Positions 23,601 to 35,428 of a DNA stretch of 64,000 nucleotides are shown here, in pieces. The notes under the pieces are model-generated. The model was not told the origin of the DNA, ran no database searches, and worked only from the letters and a program-made list of their open reading frames with translations. The stretch lies in assembly GCA_002794785.1 (NCBI GenBank), contig NBBA01000008.1, positions 992,001-1,056,000 on the forward strand, read 5' to 3'. Positions within the stretch are counted from its first letter, which is position 1, and each line of letters begins with the position of its first letter. The position numbers and the translations under genes were made by a program. The DNA is from Coniferiporia sulphurascens. Taxonomy: Eukaryota; Basidiomycota; Agaricomycetes; Hymenochaetales; Hymenochaetaceae.

Positions 23601-24352
23601 GTCGGAACAGAGCTTAACCAATTATCTGCATCACTTCTGCCGCGGCGTAACTATGCCACGACAGATGCCAATAAAACTTGGCAGACTTCTGGTAAGAAAA
23701 AAAGCACCTGCAATATAGTTAGATGGACATAGATTATTCCGAGTCTGTCAACTGCGAAGTCAAAACATAGTAGTTTTATCAACGTTTTTTTTGTTCTGTG
23801 AGCCGCATCTAACGATCATTGTCATCTATTGATACGACCCACCCATTTGTCCTTTCTGACGGTAAGAGCAACTGGTCCTTTTGAGGGGATCGTCGGTGTC
23901 GTCGTATTAGATGCTGAGGGGTTCGGGTTGCGGGTCTGCCATTAATATTAGTACCGTTCACTCAGAACCTCAAACTTCGGGTCGAGACGGGGAAAAGTAT
24001 CGGCCTACTTTATTTCTGTTTTATTCAAGCAATTACCGTCAGTTCGTATTTATCTACTAATGCGCAAACTGACCTCATCAAGAATATTCTGTCTTCTCGG
24101 GTTTTGCCATTTCTACCGCTAAGTGCCGTTCTGCCTGGAAGTATCACTTAGTTGGCAGAAGGCGCTAAATTCGTTCCCCGCACTAATACCCAGGCGCGCG
24201 CGGGGCACTTCGCGGGAGACAGCTCTTAAACGGGGTTACTTATCCCGTGCTGGTGAGTACGACTTTCGACTTGGAAGCAAGACGCAAGTTGCCAAAGACT
24301 CTCACACTTCAACTGCCGATTTGAAGCGCCCGCCGGCTAAGCGACGGCAGAG
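20628..24352. other. Gene-poor spacer, 3.7 kb
   Basis: The first 600 bases are pyrimidine-rich on the plus strand (TTTTCTTTTCTTCTTTC and similar), consistent with the importin beta 3' UTR. The rest holds only short overlapping frames in both directions with no recognisable protein, and several T-runs. I saw no terminal repeats or transposase fragments. It may contain ncRNA or decayed sequence that cannot be recognised by eye. Confidence 0.45.
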
Positions 24353-27300
24353 ATGTCCGTCGGTTCCGAGTCACCAAGCCCTACTCCAGCGAGCCCAAGT
24401 CCGTCTGGCACCCTGCGTCAACGGCCAAAATCGCCCATGAAGACGGCCAGTTCAACTACTGGGGGATCAAGGTGAAAGAAAGAGACCCTAAGTCTGGAGT
24501 CAAGCAGACGGCCATCTCAAAATCAGGCGGCACGGGGCCTGATCGTTCCAACGCCACAGGCGGTCGGCCTGTGATTTTGATACTAGCTATTCTATGTGCT
24601 CTCGGAGTTTCTTATCTCTTGCGGGGGCGCCCTTCAAATCTTCCGAGAACTTATGCTATTTGTTCAAAGGAGGGGAACATCTATACCGTCGATGATGCCA
24701 GGCCACAGGCGGAATGTATCGTAGTCCATAATTCTCGGATTTTATCGGTTGGCACTCTTGGTGAGTGATACAATTGTATACGGTATACCTCATGCCTTGA
24801 GGTTCAATGGGCTCGGGACGATGTCGGAGCGTCGCTGTGTCTAACCTGCTCGTTCTTATTTATTCAGCTGACACCAGAAACCGCTTCGGAGACGCACAGA
24901 AGTCAGGCCCCGTCGCAAATACATATGGCCTACGCGACCTGAAGAACGGGCTGAAGTTTTATTTCATTGATCAAGGCCATATCATAGTTCCGGGACTCGC
25001 GGGTGAAGCTGGCATTCAAACTTGTGGTGAAGAAAACTGTTTATTCAGCGTCCGTTCTTTTGACAGATGCACACGCGCATCTGATTGAACATGGTTTTAA
25101 GAGAAACTTGGAAGTCGACAACTGCTCATCAGTATCAGGTTCGCCGAAAGATTTGGTCATCTGAGATAATCCACATTCAGCCTGACTTCCTTTTTTTTTG
25201 TAACATGAAGAGGTTATTGAAAAAGTGAAAAGCTACGTAAGTGCTCGGCCGGATGTCCTTAAGGACAAGAGTATATGGATTCAGGGCATGGGTCAGAGAA
25301 AAAAGTGCTGCCGTGTGAAGGGGGGGATGTGTTGATACATGTATTGTTTTTGGTAGGATGGGACCAAACAAAATGGGGAGGCGATGCGAGTTTTCCCACC
25401 GCAGTGAGTGCAAGCACTTTTGGCAATTTCGGATACCCATACATCCCCTAGGCCGATTTTGATAGCGAACCTCTGCTTCGCGAACGCCCTATAGTGCTTA
25501 GAAGGGTTGACGGCCATGCCTTATGGGTCTCATCGTGGGTGCTGAACGAGTCAGGTGACCTCCCGGAAGGTATCGAAGGGGGGACAATCGTCCGGGGCAT
25601 CGACGGGAAGCCAACTGGTGCATCAATCTTCCAAATGAAATATGAGCACCTTTCCTTACCACAAATTTCTGTTCTATAGGCGTCTTTGTCGATAATGCCA
25701 TGTCCTTGATTTCTCTGCCGGCGTGGACGGATAAGCAAATGCTCGAATTTTATATTACTGCAGTGAAGGAGGCACTATCATACGGATTGACTTCAATCCA
25801 CGATGCAGCGACTTCCCAGCAAATGATAAAGTTTCTCAAAAAGTGAGTCTTATTTCAAACACTGTCTGGATTAGTTTTGACATTGCTGTTTCCTATTCAT
25901 TTCAGAATGGCCGATGCGAATGAACTTCCGGTAAGAGGCACTGCACATGGCGACATTGTTCTTTAGTTGCTGAGCCAGGTATTGGGTTTTCCTGCTCACA
26001 CTTGAATTGTGCACAGCTACGGCTTTACTTAATGGGATTTTCTGAATCGGAGGGATACCGAAGTGGAGAACTTGAGCGTTTCGTAAACTATGGAAAAGCG
26101 GGAAGACTTACGTTACGAAGCATCAAGTTATTCGTAGATGGCAAGTTACTGATCATCCTTTATTCTGCTCAGGTGTATTGATGTTTTCCCGCAGGGGCCC
26201 TCGGCTCGTGGGGAGCCGCGCTCCTGGAACCGTACGCGGATAAGCCCGATACCAAAGGGCTTCTCCTCAGATCACCTGAGGCGATGTCCAAATTGGTCAA
26301 AGCTTCTTGGGATGATGGTTTTCAAGTTGTACGTCCCTTCAAACTGCAGTGGTCAGGACCATTCCCCCCGCAATTTACTAGCCCCGTGTTCAATCTAGAA
26401 TATACACTGTATCGGAGATCGGGCTAACCATGTAGCGCTCGACATTTTTGAGGAACTTTTGCAGGGCGAGAATGTGACCGAACACAGGCCTAGGATCGAA
26501 CACGCGCAAATTATGATCCCGGCCGACCTGGACCGGGTCGCGCGACTCGGAGGTGAGTGTACAAGCTCGGGGTAGAGACTAGTCCGTAGCTCACCCAAGC
26601 CTATATTCTCCCGCCTGATTAGTAATACCGAGTGTCCAGCCCACACACGCGTGAGTTACTCACTGTTATTTTTAATGTCCACTGTAGATTCATGACTCCT
26701 GTTTCACCGGCGGCATATTCGCATAGGACGAACGATATGTGGTATGCTGAAACGAGACTGGTATGAATCAAATGATACATGTAATCCTGGGTGTATCAAT
26801 ATCTTACTCGCCGATTGAAATGTAGGGTCCGGAACGTGTCAAGCATGCCTATGTCTACAAGACCTTGCTAGAGTAAGAATGCTATGCCTGAACAGCCCCA
26901 TCACGTTTATTTCTAAACTGGCTTATCCCACCCCGGCAGGACTTCCCATCAACACGTTCTCCCTTTAGGGTCTGACTTCCCCGTCGAGGGCGTCAACCCC
27001 CTCCTCGGGTTCTATGCAGCCGTGACACGCCTCTCGCCGACCGGCGAGTCGCCGCACGGCAGTGCCGGCTGGTGAGTGCAATCCACTCGCCTGCATACCC
27101 TGACGAGCCCGATTTGTCTTTGTGTCTCGTCGGGTAATAGGCGGCTGTAGGCCACACATCTCTAAAACCTTACTGACCGGTACGGTCCAGGTTCCCCGAG
27201 CAACGCCTTACGCGGGCGGAGGCACTGAAAGGTATGACGCTCGACCCGGCTTATGCGTCCTTCAACGAAGATGATCTAGGGTCGCTTGCGCCCGGGAAGC

Positions 27301-27416
27301 TCGCTGATTTCGTCGTTCTGGACACTAATATCATGACTGCCCCAGCTGCGCACATTCTGCAGGCGAAGGTCGTGGCGACGGTTGTGGATGGTCGACCCGC
27401 ATATGGAAGACTATGA
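24353..27416 (+). CDS. Membrane-anchored amidohydrolase (amidohydrolase-3 / YtcJ-like)
   Basis: Metal-dependent hydrolase of the amidohydrolase superfamily; substrate unknown. A cytoplasmic Ser/Pro-rich N-terminus is followed by a signal anchor (VILILAILCALGVSYLL), predicting a type II membrane protein. The TIM-barrel has the HxH metal motif in GLADAHAHL, then WIQGMG-WDQTKWGG, RRVDGHALWVSS, FVDGALGSWGAALLEPY, NIHCIGDRA, RPRIEHAQIM, SVQPTHATNDMWYAETRLG, VLPLGSDFPVEGVNPLLGFY and a C-terminal LGSLAPGKLADFVVLD. Later exons are solid: 24868-25002, 25067-25138, 25211-25291, 25357-25403, 25452-25617, 25680-25842, 25906-25930, 26017-26140, 26195-26328, 26399-26552, 26623-26650, 26727-26760, 26826-26872, 26940-27071 and 27191-27416. 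The exon holding the anchor ends at 24760; its join to the ATG at 24353 is unresolved. The intron 26141-26194 has a GC donor (GATG|GCAAGT). Confidence 0.9.
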
Positions 27417-27715
27417 CCGTATTTGATATGTAGTGCCGGGTCCGTGGCGGACGTTTAAACCGTATAGCGAGAGCAAATGCAGACTGTATAAGGTTACAAG
27501 GTATGCGCGATGGTACAATGTGTAATCCTGGAGACGATCAATAATTATCGTACGCGGACGAATAAAATAGTGTAAATGACTACGAAAAAACGCCCGAGAC
27601 GAAGGTACCGATAGCGGAAGAACGAGCGATAAGTAGAAAGCGGAAAGACAGGAGTAAAGAGAGAGTGTGATGTAGGGTTGAAAGCACGTATATGCACACA
27701 CCGACGACATATTTG

Positions 27716-30335
27716 TTACAAGTCGGCCGTTAAATACAAAGAGCTCTCTAGTCCCGCCTTGCTGACTCTTCTCATGGGCTGTAGGGTATTCTCGTCCACG
27801 GGTGCACGCCGGGCGTGGCGGTAGCGCCCAGAAGCATCCTTGATTTCCACCTCTTGCCCGGAATCGCCGACCCGTGCGACGTTCGATGAAAGGCCGCCCG
27901 CGGAGTGCTGACCCGGCATGATCATCTCGGAATTCTGTGAGGCGAGGATAGGGGGTAAACTCTCGCGCAGGTTCGCCGCACGACGGGAGCCCGTGGTGTA
28001 GCCGAAATTACTGGGCTTCCCGCCGTAGTCATCCCCATCACCGCTGTTAAGCGACGTGGACGAGTTGACCACGCCTACTGACTTCCCGCCGAGCTCTTGC
28101 TCCTCGAATGTCATCAACTCCGAGACAAAGCCAATGTTGGGGGAAATACCCTTTCGTCGTTCTGTGACGAAGGCGTACGCCCGCGAAAGCGTCCAGTGGT
28201 TGGCGTGGATGAGGTATGCAATGACGGCCGTTACTGAGCGTGATTTTCCGGCTTTACAATGTACATATGTGGGCGCGGAATGCAATCGGGCGTCGTCTGA
28301 TAGGGGTAAGAGCGGTCAGACAAAATAGGAGGGACCGAGTAAAATTAACTGGCATACCCAGTGCTTCACAGGCTTCACGAACACTTCGTGCAACATTCTC
28401 CTCTTCTACAATATCGCGCATGGGTATACGAGTGTAGCGTTCAAATTTCTCCTTCAACCGAAGTCCCTGGTCATCATCGCACTCTATTGCGATATTCAGT
28501 ATGCGCTTAACGCCCAACGACTGCAGCTCCTCGACGTGCTCGGGCGAGGCAGGTTCTGGACCGAGGTACAAAAAATTCGGCAAAATAGATGAAACTGTGA
28601 ATGTAGGCAGTGGCTCTTCAGTTGTCGGTGGTTGGTCGAGTTCAGGGCGAGCGGTGGCAGGTGATGCGGGAAAGCCCATAGGCGTGTTCGGAGTACGGGG
28701 GCTAGTGAAAGTGGAGAACGCCCCACCGGGGGACAGGCATTCGGTTGAGCTATTCGTGCTCGGGGGGGACAAGCTTGTTGATGGCCCATTTTTGTTTGAA
28801 TAACTTAAATTGAGATGCGAGGGGGAGTTCGAGCGGAGTGAAGACGAGGAGGAATGCCGGCTCATCGACGGGGCGGCGAGTGAGTTGGACTTTATGGGCA
28901 CCGTCCGTACGGTCAGCTTGGGTACGAGACGTTCCGCGGACGTCGTGTCGAGTCTGCGCAGGTTTGGAACGCTGGATTTACGTGGCTTTGTAAACAACGG
29001 GAATGCAGACGTCGAAGGAGAAGGTGACGGTGAGAGGTCGCAGAGCATGTTGTGGTTAGAGGAAGAGATGAGTGGTCCAGGTGACGTGCTTGGCAGTTCT
29101 ACTTCTGGCATCGCTTTTGAGCGAGCCGCTGTGTGGGTGTCTAGCTGAAACAGGCCGCCTTTGCGAGAGAATGAGTCGTCAGAGAGCGGGTCGGTACGCG
29201 AATCGGCAGGTAGGTCTTGTTCACCCGCTATGATATAGTGGTTAGACGAGGGGCAAGTGCGCGCCGCGGCGATGCCCCCCTTAAGAAAGAGAACCGAGCC
29301 ATTTTTAGCAAAAGGCTGTAGGAGCGTGATCATGGTCCAGGATAGGATCTGAAGGTTATCTCGATTTTTTTCGTCCATCTCTTCGTCATAGATCACAAAG
29401 TCTCCGTCCCATGCTCCGCTCCGCTTCATCATGTCGTCCCATTTCCATTTCCCTCCATCCGTCGTGATGTACGTCCGAAGGGTGTCCAATGAGGGGAAAC
29501 CCCCGCCCGACTTTGTGCAGCGCCGCATGATCAAGGATGGAATGGCTATGTTGAGGCTGTGCAGTATCCTAGAAGAGATGTATGATGCGGGCGGCCGCGT
29601 GTCAATTAGCAAGGGCCGACTTGATGCCGCCAGTCGGTCGAACAGCGAGTCGGCAGTGATCTCGCGGGCGAGCGGGGAATGGGGAACGGCGGGTGACGGT
29701 GCCATTAGCGCTGGTACCGACGCGACGGGAGACGCTAGTGCCCGGGGGCGACCAAGAGACACTGGTGCGACTGTGGTGCCTCGGGTATAGCCATTTCCGA
29801 TATAACGTGCACTAACTGGAGAATCCCGGAACTCGGCCGTCGGGGTATAGTAAATGCTGAGTGCAGGGGAAGGCGCAGCAGACGAGTCGGATGCAGAGGT
29901 AGGGCTCGACGAGCGGTGCTGATGTGCGCCGAATAACATATCCGCATTGTCACTCTCCGCGCTATGCGCAGCCGATACGGCGATATCAGGAGGCGCAGTC
30001 GACATGCGCAGCGGACGGAGGCGTAGATTTTTGTGCACATTCCTGCGCAGTTTCTCAAGCATCTCCAGATTTTTTGAGAGGTCGTCTGAGAGTTCCGAGT
30101 CTGAATCCAAGCTGAGAGGCCCCGTGTCGCCGATTGGCGAGTTCGAGGTCGGTGAGAGCGGCGGAGAGAGCCTTTTCTCGGAGTCGTCTACACCGTCCAC
30201 GTCGGGGTATGAGACGGCCTCGATGGCAATTGCTCTAGGCGCCACATGGCGCAGGCCGTCGAGACCGAGAGTGAGCCTCGGGGGACGCGCGCGCTTTGCG
30301 GGCCGGATATTCGCCCGACTTGTGCTGGCGCTCAT
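27716..30335 (-). CDS. Dual-specificity (MAP kinase) phosphatase with rhodanese domain
   Basis: Predicted to dephosphorylate phospho-Tyr/Thr of MAP kinases, by domain order (rhodanese then DSP, as in MKP/Msg5-like enzymes). Two exons, 30335-28358 and 28296-27716, with one 61-nt intron; 852 aa. The start is the first ATG (MSASTSRANIRP); the open frame runs farther upstream without ATG. A Ser/Pro-rich N-terminus precedes a rhodanese-like domain at about 230-360 (ITADSLFDRLAASSRPLLID, SVLFLKGGIAAA). A long Ser-rich linker follows. The DSP domain starts near residue 590 (ILPNFLYLGPEPASPEHVEE) and ends with the HCxxGxxRS signature HCKAGKSRS, catalytic Cys673, then ISPNIGFVSELMTFE. The intron falls between the P-loop and the preceding helix. 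The tail after residue 730 is low complexity. Its 3' end converges on the amidohydrolase 3' end, 299 bp apart. Confidence 0.9.
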
Positions 30336-30569
30336 CGACCGCGAAGAGGATTGTCGGCGGCGTTGCGGACGACGATGCGGCGTCGAGGGCGAAAAGGACG
30401 ACGGGCGAAAAGGACGAAGCGCTGTCAGTGGACAGTCAGCGGGTGCAGATACAGAATGAGTCTGTTGCGCCACCCTGTTTGTCCAAATTCGGCCACCCGC
30501 ATGATCGCTGTCATAGTCGCTCGTCGCCCTCGAGACCAAAACTCGTTCCTGTCCTCGAGGTCACCAATA
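30336..30569. promoter_or_regulatory. Divergent promoter, phosphatase / EMC7
   Basis: 234 bp between the start codon of the phosphatase (minus) and that of EMC7 (plus). GC-rich; no clear core element seen. Confidence 0.45.
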
Positions 30570-31630
30570 ATGTCGCGCTCGATATTCGTCTCTGCGTTCC
30601 TGCTGGCAAGGTGAGTGGGCCAGATAATCAGTTCCGCCGGCGCCGGTGACGATGTCCGTGCGTTGTCAGCGCTTTCAAGATTGCCAGCGCAGTAAGCCTA
30701 GAGGGACGTGTCGCATGGAATGAAGTCTGTCCAAGTGCGTTGCAAACGTCCTCGTCGCAGACTCAACCTCATAATTTTGCTCAACAGGTTACACGGAGCT
30801 GGGCCACTCGAAGGTTGTGCTGGACGGCGGCCGGCATGCTGGTGGTATTCGGCAGGACGGGACATTTTCCATGTGAGTTACGCTATCCCTCGTTTGAAGT
30901 CTTGAACTTTACGAAGTTTTGCCCGTTTTCAGCCCGGACGTTGACGAGGGCTCATATGTCCTCTCGGTCGTCTCGCACGACTACACATTCGATAATGTTT
31001 GTCTTGCTCTCTCTAGTGTCTCCCGCTGTCGGCTCAATAATGCCTGCAACAGCTCCGCGTAGATGTATATCCCTCGGGCGAAGCCCTACCCACCGCCCGC
31101 CCCTATATCCCTGGAACTCCACACAACCCGCCCTCTACCGTCTCGCTCCGGTATCCCGTTGTTCTCACGCCGAGGCAGAAGGCGGACTACTTCATCGAGC
31201 ACCAGTCCTTTGATATGCTGGGAATGTTGCGCAACCCTATGGTGCTCATGATGCTTGTCATGGGTGTGCTTATGCTGGGAATGCCCTACATCATGGTGAG
31301 GACATTTTTCCTGGCTCCCGCCGCGGAGCCTGATGGTCTAAAAAATTCTCCGTACCAGAAAAACCTCGACCCCGAAATGATGAAGGAGGTGAATGGCCGC
31401 CAAGCACGGTACTCTAACATTCAGAATGCTGTGCAGACGGGTGACTTCCGCGGAGGGTATGTAGGGTCTGGTGCCTGTGTACTAGCTTTTTCTGATAAAT
31501 GCATACCACCAGGATCTCCGCGCTCCTCGCAGAAACGGAGTCAGACTCGCCGAGCCCTCAAACGAACAGCCCAAAGTCTGGTGGCGGCCCGTCGAGATCC
31601 AAAACAAACAAAGGTGGGAGAAGACGTTGA
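30570..31630 (+). CDS. EMC7: ER membrane protein complex subunit 7
   Basis: Subunit of the EMC insertase, which places transmembrane helices into the ER membrane. Seven exons: 30570-30610, 30670-30734, 30788-30872, 30933-30996, 31053-31295, 31359-31456 and 31513-31630; 237 aa, all phases closing. A short signal peptide (MSRSIFVSAFLLA) precedes a lumenal beta-sandwich (SKVVLDGGRHAGGIRQDGTF, PDVDEGSYVLSVVSHDYTF, LRVDVYPSG). The family motif YFIEHQSFDMLGMLRNPMVL leads into one transmembrane segment (MLVMGVLMLGMPYIM), then the cytosolic LDPEMMKEVNGRQ. The tail is basic (GGRRR). The length and domain order fit fungal and animal EMC7. Confidence 0.93.
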
Positions 31631-32357
31631 CCATCATATCTGGTATCTAGACTATTTTCAGGGCCGGGGTGTTATGTGTACTTAATTACGGTGTTGTGTA
31701 ATGAACTTTTGCTTAGCTACCCCACGGGCTGTGGACTCGGGAGATCCCTTGATTGCCAATCCCGAAGCAACACTAGTACTGACACCCCGCATAATATTGT
31801 CGGGACGTGCGCTGGCACAGACTTGGTACTTAACTTACCTCCACCAATGCTGCGGTGGTTATTACCTAGTTTCCGTTATATTCGAAGATTGAGTACGATA
31901 CTTTTGATTCCCTCGCAGCGCTATCAGAGTTATTCAGGCCGTCCACCGCCCAGACCACCTGACGGTATCAGCAGATCCCCGCGTCTGGACAAAACCTTTG
32001 GACTCGCGTAAGTGTTCCACACACTGGGCCGCCAGCCACTGGCCAAGGCTATTCTGTTCTTCCGTTCCGCATACATTTTTGTGTAGTGTTCACCCCGACG
32101 GATCAACTGATAGCTACCAAAAGTCTCCGAAGCTCTAATGCCCCGTCTGCGTCGCGCAGAGTCAAGTCAGAAGGTTCTCACTACGCAAATAGGATGCATT
32201 CCTTACGGAGCCTGCTGTCGCTAGCGTCGTTGGTGGGGCCTTATAAGACGTCTTAACAGTCCCCGGATTCTTGGGGGTTTCTCTCTTAGTGCCACTTTCC
32301 GCCGACACCCGCTTTGGAACACTTCGTCCTCTCGTATTGCCAGAGAGCTGAAATAGA
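31631..32357. other. Intergenic spacer, 0.73 kb
   Basis: EMC7 3' UTR and transporter promoter. No conserved open frame, repeat or RNA gene seen. Confidence 0.5.
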
Positions 32358-35300
32358 ATGGGTCTCTGGATTCTAAACGACACGCATCTGGAGAACGTCC
32401 CGGGGACTACGCTGTTCAGCGACGACCCGAATGCCACAGCACGGGACTTGTACACAGGAGTTGACACGCGACGTCTCAAACACGGTTACGGACGCAATGC
32501 ACACATCGTGCTCGTCCCGCAGCCCACAGACGACCCAAACGATCCCCTCAACTGGCCGCAATGGAAAAAGCACACCGTGTTTTTCGTGCTGTTCGTACTA
32601 TCTCGCCTCACTTGTTTCGGAGTGTTTGAGAGTAACCTTGTCTCTACTGGCACGCAGGGTGTATGGAAGTAAGTGCGAATTATCCTTGACAATCAGGCAA
32701 GACGTCTCAGATAACTATTCGGCGCGTAATAGCGGTCATTTGCGGTGCTCTGGTAACTACCCTCGAATATTCTTGCTTTGCCGTTCCGACCCGACTTTTC
32801 TTTGGTGTAGGGCCCCCTTGTCTCCGCTGACCTCGTGAATATGGCCACGGAGTTTGACCGCTCTGTCCAGGCCATATCGCGCGCTCTCGGCTCAGCATTG
32901 GTACTCGCGCTCGCGATCGCAACTGCCATCTGGTCTGTGTTGAGTCTCAAGCTTGGCAAGCGACCTGTAAGTACTGAATTCCGACGAAGCCTGTACATGC
33001 TTTTATATATACTTACTTCTGGGTTTCACGCTTTTTCCCTCCGATAATTTCGGATGCGTACGGATGCGTAAAATTAGGTATTCCTCGCGAGCACGATCAT
33101 GATGTTCGCGGGTTCCATGATCGCTTCCTTCAGTTGCGTATCTACACTCTGTTTTCTGCTCTTATCTACGAGCTGACTCATACGTGCCAGCTTCGGGATA
33201 TAATATGCTTCTAGGTCCGCCTAGATTTAACACTTATACTTTGGTTTGAATAGACCATTCAATGTGATTGCGCGGCTTTTTATAGGGTCCCGGATCTTGC
33301 AAGGAGTTGGTCAAGCGGTCCTCGAATTTCTCGTCGGGTGCGCTTTACATTGATTCAATGCGTGCGCCGCGGCCGCTCTCATTCAAGTTTCCATCAGTGC
33401 ATCCATTGCAGATATTTATTTTACTCATGAAGTGAGCGCGGGCATTTCTGTATGCGTGTGCGTATATCGGAACTAATGCGCCTCCTCTCAGCGCGGAGTG
33501 CCTGTGGCTCTGTGTAAGTAACACGCTCTCGACTCAAAAAAAAGATCTGCTATAGACGCTGAAGAGAGGTTACACAGGGAATCTTGCGCTACTCGATGGA
33601 ATTAATATCACACCGTAGGTCGCCGACGGCAAACATGACACCGCGTATCTGATACGATTGTGTTTAATCTTTGTTTCATCTGCAGTCCTATCGCTGGGCA
33701 GGTCATCACCCATCTAGGATGGCGATTTGCGTTTAGGATATTTTCGGCTTCATGCGCGCTCTTATTCCTAATGCAATTCTTCCTCAGTGGGTCATATTCA
33801 CGATGTTTATTTCTTTGAAGTTAATATTCACCATCGGTTTCAGTGCCTGAGACGACGTACCACAGGAACGGCCCCAAACCTGTTGAAGACAGCTCTGAGA
33901 AGGCCAGCCTTGAGAAAGCCGACGGTACCGAAATAAAAATTACGGCGCGAGAAGAGGCGGTCTCCGTTCCACGCAAGAAGAGCTACCTCCAAGAGCTCTC
34001 AGTGTACAATGGCGTCTACCCGACGAAGGCATCTGTCACGACTTTGCTTATACGGCCGTTCCTCGCGTGCCTCACGCCTGTTTGCTTGTGGGCCGGTTTG
34101 CTGTACGGTGTTGCAATTACGTGGCTTGTGCTGATCGCCACGGGCGTTGCGCAGCTGTTCTCTTCCCCTCGTAAGTTGATACTGGCCTTGTTTTTGACTG
34201 TGGTGACTTGATTTTTGCGCGCCCCTTTTTTCTCAAGCGTACAACTTCGGTGCTGGGGATATTGGGCTGACGTACAGTAAGCTCCCTCAAAGATTAGAGG
34301 AGGCAAAAGAAAGCTGATGTCGATCCAGTGTCCCCCTTCATCTTCGCCTTCATCGCCGCCATGCTGTGCGGTCCGCTAACCGACTATGTCGCGAGGCGCT
34401 TCAGCCAGGCAAATCACGGTAAAGCAAAACCGCCCTTGTCTCTTCGGACCTGTCGCTGACATAGATGTAATGCGGTTGTAAATTGCAGGGATATTCGAGC
34501 CCGAGTTTCGCCTGGTGCTGGTCGCGTTTTACGCAGTCTTCGGGAGCATGGGGTTCTTCGGCTGGGGGTTCGCTTCCGCTTCTCCTCCCTTACTTATGAA
34601 ACTGAGCTTCGTTTTATTGAATGGATCTGCGCTTCTGACAGTATCTCTGCAAATATTCGTGATCCTTGGATTGGCCCAGTGATTTTCTTTGGGCTCATCA
34701 ACTTCGGTTCGTATCCATACATGGTACCTAGCACGGTGTCCAGCTTAGCTTATCGTGTCCGACCGGGCTCAGGTATTACGATTGGCTGTTCTGCCGCCAT
34801 CGGCTACGTCGTTGACTCGCACCGCCAATCTGCCGACTCTGCATTGGGAGGGGTCATCTTGTGAGCACATCCGAACCGCATATTAGCACATGTCCGGCAC
34901 TCATGGTTTACGAAATTGATGTGAACTAGTTTCAAAAACATGTGCGTCTTCCTCTTAGGAGTACAGAGAAGAACTTGAATAGTTGCTCGTATCCGCAGGT
35001 TTTCTTTTATCATCACGTTTTTCATCAACGAGTGCGTGACTTGTCCCTTCCATTCAACTTCCGTTTGTGTTTGATCTGAAATTTGATATTCGGCATTGTC
35101 GGGGGTTAGCTGGCTCTCCGCTCGTGGCGTCCTTAACATGTTTTGCGTAGTCGGTGGCGTGACGCTGTTCACGAGCCTCTTGACCATTCGTACGTCTTTT
35201 TTTCTTTAATCCATGCGTATCGGCCGTATCGGTAATAGTACTAACTTGGAATGTGCGTCTCGTACGCAGCCATGTATATCTGTGAGTATGATTCAGCTCG

Positions 35301-35428
35301 TTTCATGCGAGTTACATTGTGCATTGTACTTACATAAAATATCCGTTGTAGACGGCAAGCGTGCACGCTCCTGGATCCACCGGACGGTCAAGTTTGACGA
35401 GGACGAAGCGACTGTCGTCGCTCACTAG
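32358..35428 (+). CDS. Major facilitator superfamily transporter
   Basis: Twelve-helix drug:H+ antiporter-like MFS protein; substrate unknown. The cytoplasmic N-terminus has RNAHIVLVPQPTDDPNDPLN just before helix 1, typical of this fungal group. Exons after the first join in phase: 32811-32966, 33078-33132, 33191-33214, 33286-33337, 33398-33431, 33492-33513, 33578-33614, 33686-33786, 33844-34170, 34238-34276, 34329-34418, 34489-34567, 34642-34706, 34773-34860, 34930-34941, 34999-35031, 35110-35189, 35270-35281 and 35352-35428. Two internal exons are just 12 nt. Landmarks: LGSRILQGVGQAVLEFLVGA, ADIYFTHERGVPVALWNLAL, GQVITHLGWRFAFRIF, and the C-terminal YGKRARSWIHRTVKF. A small exon at 32733-32752 (VICGAL) probably joins helix 1 to GPLVSADLV, but the end of the first exon is ambiguous: donors at 32612, 32632 and 32668 all give the right phase. 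Confidence 0.88.

Noticed and set aside
24440..24523. Frame break in the amidohydrolase N-terminus read as a pseudogene
   Set aside because: All fifteen downstream exons are intact and conserved; the problem is confined to choosing the first intron.
28254..30539. Longer phosphatase start at 30539
   Set aside because: The codon there is TTG, not ATG; the first ATG in the frame is at 30335.
32593..32830. Transporter suspected of being broken by in-frame stops after the first exon
   Set aside because: A small exon at 32733-32752 and GT-AG junctions restore the frame, and every later exon joins in phase.
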